A DNA stretch of 64,000 nt, taken from positions 12,351 through 76,350 of the forward strand of contig JAEWUO010000038.1 in the NCBI GenBank assembly GCA_023459335.1, read 5' to 3'. The position numbers and the translations under genes are program-made. This document shows, in pieces, positions 58,500 to 64,000 of this stretch. The first letter of the stretch is position 1. Every line of letters begins with the position of its first letter. The notes beneath the pieces are model-generated. The model was given only the letters and a program-made list of their open reading frames with translations. It was not told the DNA's origin and ran no database searches. The DNA is from Bacillota bacterium. GTDB lineage: Bacteria > Bacillota > Clostridia > Christensenellales > CAG-138.

Positions 58500-58576
58500 G
58501 TGCCCGTAGCTCAGCTGGATAGAGTATCAGACTCCGACTCTGAGGGTCGAAGGTTCGAATCCTTTCGGGCACGCCA
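58500..58576 (+). tRNA. tRNA-Arg (anticodon CCG)
   Basis: Cloverleaf of 77 bases. Acceptor arms GTGCCCG and CGGGCAC pair, D arm GCTC/GAGT-type, anticodon stem TCAGA/TCTGA with loop CTCCGAC giving CCG at positions 34-36, T loop TTCGAAT. Discriminator G and CCA are encoded. Reads CGG codons. Confidence 0.92.
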
Positions 58577-58577
58577 G

Positions 58578-58613
58578 AAACCCCCTAAATTGGCGACTTT
58601 TTAGGGGGTTTAA
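58578..58613. terminator. Terminator after tRNA-Arg
   Basis: AAACCCCCTAAA and the complementary TTTTAGGGGGTTT enclose about 10 bases. It follows the tRNA CCA at once. Confidence 0.75.
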
Positions 58614-59067
58614 ATTTCAGCTCATTTTTCAAAACGTGCGACAATGCGACAAATCCGAAAAAAGCGTTATTCGGGGTAGAAAGAGTAAGACCTGCGAGAT
58701 AGTAATCTCACAGGTCGATTTGGGTTTATGTCGCATTTTTGACGCACGAGGGGGTTAAAAATTAATGCTATGATGAGCGCGAAACAAATGACATACAACA
58801 TGTCGAAGATAGGCTATTTGGATAAAACCCATGATCTTCGGGTAAGAGCGCGCATTTATGCGAGAATGGTTATAAACATGATATTATTATCGAGAATGAT
58901 TGCCGATCTTTGAGGATAATTCAGAATGTATTTCTGATGATTATTAACGACTATAAACCATTAATGATGGCGATAAACATCAAATGAACATCAGGCAGTA
59001 GGTTTCTTTTTTCAATAAAATATGCGATTTTTCATCATTGCGATAAAACAAACAATTCTAAATCCTT
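58614..59067. other. AT-rich region without a supported gene
   Basis: A hairpin GACCTG-C-GAGAT / ATCTC-A-CAGGTC lies at 58689-58716. Short ATAAAC-containing elements recur at roughly 58870-59050 (TTATAAACA, CTATAAACC, CGATAAACA, CGATAAAAC). GCGACA-type words flank the hairpin on both sides. No integrase or complete frame is present; it may be the decayed edge of an element once inserted at the tRNA. Confidence 0.4.
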
Positions 59068-59436
59068 TTAAACTTTTTCCACGGATGCTCCTGGGGCATT
59101 TTTTGCAACACTCTCGACACCATTCAAGCAACTCTGCTTTGCTTTGTAACCTTCCGAAGCAATGATGGTTCTACCGTTTCGCGCTTTAAGCCGAAAACGA
59201 TATTCGCCTGCTTTATCAATGTAAATTTCGAATTTTGGATTTTTTTGAGTCACATAATTGTCTTCTGTTTGGTCTTCGAGCTTAGCAACAGGCGCATTCG
59301 TTCTAGCGCTTTCTATGCCATCCAAACATGCCGGCTCACTGGCATAAGTTTCTGAAGTCGCAATCGTTTCTCCATTGGACGCCTTGAGATCGAACCTGTA
59401 ACCCGTCTTGGTTTTCTTAACAATAAATTTTCCCAT
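59068..59436 (-). CDS. Tandem DUF1508 (YegP-like) protein
   Basis: 122 residues from ATG 59436 (AGGAG upstream). Two copies of the DUF1508 unit: FIVKKTKTGYRFDLKASNGETIATSETY (about 4-31) and FEIYIDKAGEYRFRLKARNGRTIIASEGYK (about 68-97), each followed by CLxGIES or CLNGVES. Small cytoplasmic proteins of this type are abundant and stress-linked in other bacteria; the molecular role is unknown. Confidence 0.92.
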   Translation of the reverse strand: MGKFIVKKTKTGYRFDLKASNGETIATSETYASEPACLDGIESARTNAPVAKLEDQTEDNYVTQKNPKFEIYIDKAGEYRFRLKARNGRTIIASEGYKAKQSCLNGVESVAKNAPGASVEKV

Positions 59437-59484
59437 GATTGCATTTCTCCTTAGATTTATTAAAAAGCTCTTTGAATTACATTC

Positions 59485-59513
59485 ATAATATAACAACCCA
59501 CAATATTTATCAA
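59485..59513 (-). promoter_or_regulatory. Promoter of the DUF1508 gene
   Basis: On the minus strand TTGATA (59513-59508), 17 bases, TATTAT (59490-59485), about 50 bases before the ATG. The rest of 59514-59774 shows only a TATAAT at 59743-59748, a likely -10 for the next gene. Confidence 0.55.
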
Positions 59514-59774
59514 ATAGTGCTGATACATATCACGTCAACTGTGAGAATTCAACACTTATTGAATAGTTTGTTAAGAAATACTTTTCAGCGGGTATGATTC
59601 CAACGGGTAAGACATTGCAGTAAGATTAAGTCTCAGGGCCGTTTTGCATTCCTCTATTACTTAAATATCTAGGATTGGCAAAGATTTTGTCTAAGCTTAG
59701 TTTGTGTGCAAAAACAGTCCTTTTTAATACAATTTCTGTTATAATAAAACCATCAAGCATGGAGGTGACACATT

Positions 59775-59969
59775 ATGGCAACTGTTGAACAATTGGTCAA
59801 GCAATATGAAACAGACAAAAACCTGCAGGCTGAAGTTAAAGCGATTCTCGCAGACGGAAAAGTCTCAATGATGGAGTTTCTGGCATTTGCGAAAAAACAC
59901 GATGTCTCGATATCCATGGAGGATATTCCGAAGTATCTAGAGCAAGCTAAGAAACTCGGTTTCATGTGA
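59775..59969 (+). CDS. Small helical protein, weakly Nif11-like
   Basis: 64 residues, with GGAGGTGA 8 bases before the ATG, so very likely translated. Pattern: VEQLVKQYETDKNLQAEVKAIL, then FLAFAKKHDVSISMEDI, then a final helix. The layout recalls Nif11-like leader domains, but there is no Gly-Gly cleavage site or core peptide, and no maturation enzyme nearby. Function unknown. Confidence 0.6.
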   Translation: MATVEQLVKQYETDKNLQAEVKAILADGKVSMMEFLAFAKKHDVSISMEDIPKYLEQAKKLGFM

Positions 59970-60073
59970 TGCATGGTAAACGGAAATCTATAAACAATCT
60001 GTCATTTTAGAGCTCTTTGCACGGATATCGGGTATGTTTAACAAAACAAATAGTGTCTAGAAAAGGAGAAAAA

Positions 60074-60277
60074 ATGGCTGTTGTAAAAGTAATTGAAGTT
60101 TTAGCCGAATCCGAGAAAAGCTGGGAGGACGCTACACAAATTGCAGTGAGCGAGGCGGCTAAGACCGTGCATAACATCAAATCCGTATATATCGAAAATT
60201 TTCAGGCCATCGTTGATAATGACAAAGTCGTCAGTTACCGAGTTGACGCTAAAATTTCTTTTGTCGTGGCGAAATAG
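60074..60277 (+). CDS. Dodecin
   Basis: 67 residues, the usual length. VVKVIEVLAESEKSWEDATQIAVSEAAKTV, with the Trp that stacks on flavin, and the closing strand VVSYRVDAKISFVV are diagnostic. Dodecins form a hollow dodecamer that stores FMN or related flavins or CoA. AAAGGAG precedes ATG 60074. Promoter not identified. Confidence 0.95.
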   Translation: MAVVKVIEVLAESEKSWEDATQIAVSEAAKTVHNIKSVYIENFQAIVDNDKVVSYRVDAKISFVVAK

Positions 60278-60418
60278 TCATAAAGAAAACTATCTGAAAA
60301 CTCAAACAATCTGAGAAACAATGTGAAACACAACCGATATCAAAGCAAGAGTGAAAGACTGTAGCAAGAAACGACTATAATTCGTATTTAGCTCAATAAT
60401 GACCCCGTTAAACTGTGA

Positions 60419-60556
60419 GAGCTTGAATGGTATAGAGCTCTCGTTGATCAAAAATCAATATTTGATAGAGTTAACGTAAAAATAACAGCTGAAGAAATTA
60501 GCAATTTTTCGCCCCAATTAGGATTTAAAAGTTATACGCAGGAGGTTCTTTTATGA
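60419..60556 (+). pseudogene. Coding-like fragment ahead of the small membrane protein
   Basis: A 45-codon frame without a start codon, following a TGA at 60416-60418. It reads like protein (LEWYRALVDQKSIFDRVN, then KITAEEISNFSPQLGFKSYT). Its stop overlaps the next ATG as ATGA, and the next gene's AGGAGG lies inside it. It may be the end of a broken gene; no family recognised. GAGAGCT and AGCTCTC form an inverted repeat at its beginning. The rest of 60278-60418 is featureless. Confidence 0.3.
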
Positions 60557-60708
60557 AAGGCTTTCTTTATTTTGTCGCATTAATTGCGGGTATTGCGGGA
60601 ATCATAGGCAGCTTCATATCAATTCCTTATGTATCTTCGGTAGCACCCTTTCTTGTAATGGGCGGTTTTATAATACTGGCTATCGGATATATGATAAAGC
60701 GTAAATAG
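60553..60708 (+). CDS. Two-helix small membrane protein
   Basis: 51 residues with AGGAGG 8 bases before ATG 60553. Two hydrophobic helices (about 4-22 and 28-46) joined by a short turn; the tail is KRK. No other features. It is followed by the terminator at 60801. Confidence 0.6.
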   Translation: MKGFLYFVALIAGIAGIIGSFISIPYVSSVAPFLVMGGFIILAIGYMIKRK

Positions 60709-60800
60709 ACTATCATCATGCTATTCACACTTAAAACCTATAATATTGTCCATTTTTAAAGGGCTAGATCAATACTGAGTTCTCTTAAACTTTTATTCAA

Positions 60801-60832
60801 AAACAGCGGTTATTGTTGGATAACCGCTGTTT
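60801..60832. terminator. Bidirectional intrinsic terminator
   Basis: AAACAGCGGTTA and TAACCGCTGTTT form a perfect 12-bp stem around an 8-base loop, between convergent genes. Confidence 0.85.
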
Positions 60833-60848
60833 ACTATGTTCGGCTTTC

Positions 60849-61742
60849 TTAGCCTTTTTTCCGAGACGTCGATTTTTTCGCGCTTGGTTTCTTTGTGGTT
60901 TGCGGCGAGTCTTCACCAAAGATGCTGCCTAGCAAAGCACCTCCAAGACTGGACGAATTGCTGCCACCGCCTAGTAACGAATCCAATAGCGATCCTGTGC
61001 CGCTATTGGAGGAATTGCCACCACCTAGCAGGGATCCGAGTAGATCTCCACCGTCATTATCGTCGTCGTTTGAGTCGGCGAGCAGGGAGCCGAGCAAAGA
61101 ACCTACACCACCGTTACTGGAGTTATTACCGCCACCGCCTAGCAGAGTTCCCATCAGAGCGCCACCAAGCGAAGAACCAGATCCGCCTGAGCCGCCTAGT
61201 AAGTTGCCAATCAGCGACCCGGCAGCGTCGCTTGTGTCGCTGCCTAACAGACTACCGATCAGAGAACCCGTGCCGGAATTGCCTCCTCCACCGAGTAAGC
61301 TACCAAGAATGGAGCCTATACCGCCTGAGTTCCCCTTGTTTTGTTGTCCAAGCAGTGAGAGAAGTAATGGAGCAAGTTGCAGCAATATTGACGTCGTCTG
61401 GCCTTTTTGCAAGCCTGCTTTTTTCGAAAGTGCTGAGACTGTTTTATTTGTGTTGTCGCCGAAAAGGTGTCCAAGAATCTTAGCACTGTCCTTTGCATCC
61501 ACGTTAGCTAAGAAAGACTTCACGTCAGTCGCATCCGTCGAGGCGTGGTCGGCAAGCGCTTTTGTCAGCGCCTGTTCGCCCTGCTTCGTGCTTGCATTGT
61601 TTTGCATGCCTTCGAGCATAAGCGGCAGCGCAGCTCCAATGACAGACTCTATCTGAGTTTTTTTCGCCCCGCTGCTTTTGCTCAGCGCGCCTAAAGTGTC
61701 ATTGCCAAGCATCGTCTTGATAATCATGTCTGAGTTATTCAT
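60849..61742 (-). CDS. DUF937 protein with long glycine/serine-leucine repeat tail
   Basis: 297 residues from ATG 61742 (AAAGGAAG upstream). Residues about 1-125 carry the DUF937 fold (GAALPLMLEGMQ, ILGHLFGD, VSALSKKAGL, LLQLAPLLLSLLG). The remaining part is about ten short repeats of the type GSLLGSLLGGG, with variants GSLIG, GALMG, GALLG and Asn/Ser/Gly linkers. It ends with a basic Lys/Ser tail (KKPSAKKSTSRKKG). The amphipathic glycine-rich repeats are typical of self-assembling proteins; the basic tail may bind nucleic acid. Function unknown. Confidence 0.8.
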   Translation of the reverse strand: MNNSDMIIKTMLGNDTLGALSKSSGAKKTQIESVIGAALPLMLEGMQNNASTKQGEQALTKALADHASTDATDVKSFLANVDAKDSAKILGHLFGDNTNKTVSALSKKAGLQKGQTTSILLQLAPLLLSLLGQQNKGNSGGIGSILGSLLGGGGNSGTGSLIGSLLGSDTSDAAGSLIGNLLGGSGGSGSSLGGALMGTLLGGGGNNSSNGGVGSLLGSLLADSNDDDNDGGDLLGSLLGGGNSSNSGTGSLLDSLLGGGSNSSSLGGALLGSIFGEDSPQTTKKPSAKKSTSRKKG

Positions 61743-62106
61743 AACAATCTTCCTTTCCATTTCCAACTAGGATGATCAATTTTGTCTACTTATTAAACAG
61801 CTTGACCGGTGAACTCTCGTCTTACGACTTGTACTAGTGGCTGGATTCTGATATCGTTCTACGAAACACACTTATAATTGATGTTGCTGATTACGTGTTA
61901 TAACAAGCGATATACTGGTTATTCAGGCGAGTCCTATGCTTTTTTCGCAATCCTTTCCTATAAACATGATAGCACTCGTTGTTATGTGCTACAAGCATGT
62001 TTCTGTACTATATCAAGGATTCGGAGAGTATTTCAAATATGATGGATATTTGGTCAGTATTGTTTTATACTGAAATCAACAGATTAAGCAAGGAGTGTGA
62101 TCAGCA

Positions 62107-62448
62107 ATGGAAAACAAAAATGATCAAAAGAAAAAATTCGGAATCCAAGATGTAAATGGTGACGGAAAAATCGATGCAAAAGATGTGTTTGCCACCGTTA
62201 AAACTACCGCGAACGACATGACCGATAAAGTAAAAGCTGCGGTTAAGGATGTGAAAGACGAAGTTCCCGAACTAACCGAAAAAATCAAATCGACTGCAAA
62301 AGGAGCTGCTGACAAAGCGAACAGCGCTTTCAATTCGGTAAAAGCGAAAGCACCCGAATTAGCGAATCGTGCCAAGGAATCTTTAGGTGAAGCTGCCGAA
62401 AATATTAAAGAAGCCGTTTCTGATATATTAGACAAGAAAAATGATTAA
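62107..62448 (+). CDS. EF-hand loop joined to an LEA/apolipoprotein-like helix protein
   Basis: 113 residues with AAGGAG before the ATG. Residues 14-25 form a dockerin/EF-hand-like calcium loop (DVNGDGKIDAKD). The rest is one long amphipathic helical run rich in Lys, Ala, Glu and Asp with 11-residue periodicity (VKAAVKDVKDEV, KIKSTAKGAADKAN, AKESLGEAAENIKEAVSD), as in LEA/YtxH-like proteins. No signal peptide. It is probably a desiccation or membrane-stress protein responsive to calcium; that is inference. Confidence 0.65.
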   Translation: MENKNDQKKKFGIQDVNGDGKIDAKDVFATVKTTANDMTDKVKAAVKDVKDEVPELTEKIKSTAKGAADKANSAFNSVKAKAPELANRAKESLGEAAENIKEAVSDILDKKND

Positions 62449-62502
62449 TCTTATATGAAACAACATGATTAAGATCGTTCGTCTTTCAATGCAACTTTCG
62501 CT

Positions 62503-62528
62503 CTAATGACTCTCCTCAGAGTCATTAG
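62503..62528. terminator. Perfect inverted repeat, possible terminator
   Basis: CTAATGACTCT and AGAGTCATTAG form an 11-bp stem around CCTC, 55 bases after the EF-hand gene. The T-tract is poor, so termination is uncertain. Confidence 0.45.
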
Positions 62529-62608
62529 TGATCTTTAGTGATTCGTTAATACGTGTTAGTTAAATTTTAATGCTTTTAAATCACAACTGAATGTCATGGA
62601 GGTAGCGT

Positions 62609-63526
62609 ATGGAAAAAAAACCTACCGTATCCGATTCTGCAAAGGCAGAAGCCGCTAAGAAAGCCGCCGCCGCAAGAAAAGCAGCGGAATTCAAAAGCAC
62701 AGCGAAATCCACACCCGCCAAGGCAGCACCTAAAAAAACGACACAGAAGCCAAAAGAGCCGGAAGATAACTTGGAACAGGTTATCGAAGATGCTCCCGCC
62801 TCTGGCGGAAGCGGTTCCGTCAAAGGACTGCGAATCGGTGCAGTCATACTTTGGGTTCTCGCCATTGCGGCAGAGGTTGCAGCTTTCTTTGCGTTCAGCT
62901 ACGCAATCCGTAACGGTGCGCAGAACTGGAACGATCCGGAATTCCTGATGATGATCGGCGCGCTGGTTCTCGATGCGATCTTTTGCATTGTTGCAGCCCA
63001 ACTCTGGAAGAAAGCAAACCGCATCCGCCCGAACCTCTCAGACAGCAAGCTCGTCCGCACACTCTGGCATCAGCTCGGCGTGATCATGGTGCTTTTGTGC
63101 TTCCTGCCGATCGGCATCTTCCTGCTCGCCAAATCTGATAAGCTCAACAAGAAGACCAAGACCATCCTCATCGCGATCCTAGCGGCATTATTCGTTGGCG
63201 CGGGCGCTGCCTCAGTGGACTATAACCAACCGACGGAAGCGCAAGTGCAGCAGATGCAGGAAGAAGCAAAGGCCGAGGCTGTCGGCGAGGTATTCTGGAC
63301 ACGCTTTGGCAAGAGCTATCACTTTGACCGCAATTGTCCGTATATCGCAGATAAAGCCCCCGCGGCTGATGGCGGAACGCTCTATGCCGGTTCGCTAGAC
63401 GACGCGTTTGCAGCCAATCGCTGGGACCCTTGCGATATTTGCGCAGGCGGCGCACAAGCCAAACTTGATGAAGCAGCGTCCGATACAACTGTTAACGACA
63501 CCAATGCTGAACTGCCGGCTAGCTAG
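62609..63526 (+). CDS. Membrane protein with histone-like N-terminus and Cys/His C-terminal module
   Basis: 305 residues, GGAGG before the ATG. Residues about 10-60 are Lys/Ala/Pro-rich, like histone H1 tails. Helices lie at about 72-98, 107-130, 150-173 and 182-198. The C-terminal region has KSYHFDRNCPYIADK, then about 26 residues later WDPCDICAGG. This (x)YHxxxCPxI...CxxC pattern is found at the ends of various nuclease- or zinc-binding proteins and probably binds a metal. Orientation and function cannot be determined. Confidence 0.65.
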   Translation: MEKKPTVSDSAKAEAAKKAAAARKAAEFKSTAKSTPAKAAPKKTTQKPKEPEDNLEQVIEDAPASGGSGSVKGLRIGAVILWVLAIAAEVAAFFAFSYAIRNGAQNWNDPEFLMMIGALVLDAIFCIVAAQLWKKANRIRPNLSDSKLVRTLWHQLGVIMVLLCFLPIGIFLLAKSDKLNKKTKTILIAILAALFVGAGAASVDYNQPTEAQVQQMQEEAKAEAVGEVFWTRFGKSYHFDRNCPYIADKAPAADGGTLYAGSLDDAFAANRWDPCDICAGGAQAKLDEAASDTTVNDTNAELPAS

Positions 63527-64000
63527 ATATAAAAGCAAAGTCAAATTTCAGCAAGTCATCTCTGCGGGGGCGCGTTAAAATATCAGACAGCATGGTAAGA
63601 GAGAAGGATATGTGTCAAGAGTAGAAAATCATGCTAAAACATCTAACCTAAGATTTGTGTTTTATTAAGCAAAATATGGTCAAGCATTATAGTCAAAAAA
63701 CGGACCTCTAGGAAACATAAGAATTGTGTTTCATGTTCAAATTAGTGTGATTTCCCCGTATGCACATGAAATTTCTTTCTACAAATGGATGATTTTTCAA
63801 CTATAATCTCTTGCTCTTTTGACCATTTTGAAAGTGTATCGGAAATGTGTAAACCTCTGTTGTCAGATAAAATTGATCTGCCCCCGTTTTATGGTCCAGG
63901 AGCAATGTTAGTAAACTCGGAATTCTAGGCAGCGATTGGAACCACGGTTTGAGGGGCGGGCGGCCGCCCGCCGAGGCTCGAATGCGGCCTTATTTGATTG
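63527..64000. other. AT-rich intergenic end of the window
   Basis: No gene supported in 474 bases. An 18-base perfect palindrome (GGCGGGCGG/CCGCCCGCC) lies at 63955-63972, in abrupt contrast to the AT-rich surroundings; it contains a NotI-type GCGGCCGC. The window ends before its context is visible. Confidence 0.5.

Noticed and set aside
58614..59067. Plasmid-type origin with iterons
   Set aside because: The ATAAAC-containing words are irregularly spaced and not identical, and no replication initiator gene is nearby.

Overview
The window looks like a chromosomal segment of a fairly GC-rich member of the Clostridia (Bacillota), probably an anaerobic gut-type fermenter. Supporting signs are the strong Shine-Dalgarno sites, the FolD/formate-THF ligase pair, a membrane pyrophosphatase beside Na+-pumping decarboxylase subunits, DUF6323/DUF6179-like genes, a peptidase T, and a dnaX-ybaB-recR operon. 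No rRNA, CRISPR array, complete insertion sequence or integrase was seen. Taxonomy below class level is not supported by what can be read here.

Layout. 0.25-5.9 kb: a lone FakA C-terminal-like protein, then a two-component system (its regulator split by a -1 frame change at a slippery A-run) driving a MacAB-like adaptor/ATPase/permease exporter. 6.0-6.3 kb: a terminator whose 3' arm has been expanded into a 53-bp tandem repeat. 6.3-9.5 kb: DUF6179/DUF6323-like pair and a zinc-ribbon membrane protein. 9.5-11.6 kb: a TetR-controlled redox cluster (SHOCT-like, FMN-binding, flavodoxin) with two operator-like inverted repeats. 11.6-15.2 kb: pyrophosphatase and decarboxylase gamma/beta subunits. 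15.7-28.0 kb: cyclase-fold protein, OGG-type glycosylase, O-acetylhomoserine sulfhydrylase with an upstream small ORF, alkaline phosphatase, YibE/F, ferredoxin, rhodanese, SDR, DUF1295, FolD, Fhs and a GIY-YIG protein.

28.2-30.5 kb is one visibly AT-rich gene for an RloC/PrrC-like ATPase-nuclease, probably an acquired defence gene. It ends inside the stop region of the neighbouring hydrolase gene. 31.6-34.3 kb: PutP-type symporter and MraY.

34.4-43.1 kb is the most unusual part: a tight five-gene operon on the minus strand. In transcription order it encodes a vWA-like lipoprotein, a four-helix membrane protein, a tubulin/FtsZ-like GTPase, a 1092-residue protein with an actin/Hsp70-type ATPase core, and an SH3-like protein with a cytoplasmic tail. 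A tubulin-like and an actin-like NTPase joined to envelope partners suggest an undescribed trans-envelope machine; its function is not known to me.

43.5-58.4 kb is mostly housekeeping: a polytopic membrane protein, a DUF5050-like lipoprotein, a candidate small RNA, an FAD oxidoreductase, a sigma-region-2-like membrane protein, PepT, a zinc ribbon protein, DUF436, MutY, RecR, YbaB, DnaX, a propeller-like protein and RadA. A tRNA-Arg(CCG), preceded by a truncated copy of its own 5' half, marks the start of an AT-richer accessory stretch (58.6-64 kb). This carries small stress-type proteins: DUF1508, dodecin, DUF937, an EF-hand/LEA-like protein and a membrane protein with a Cys/His C-terminal module.
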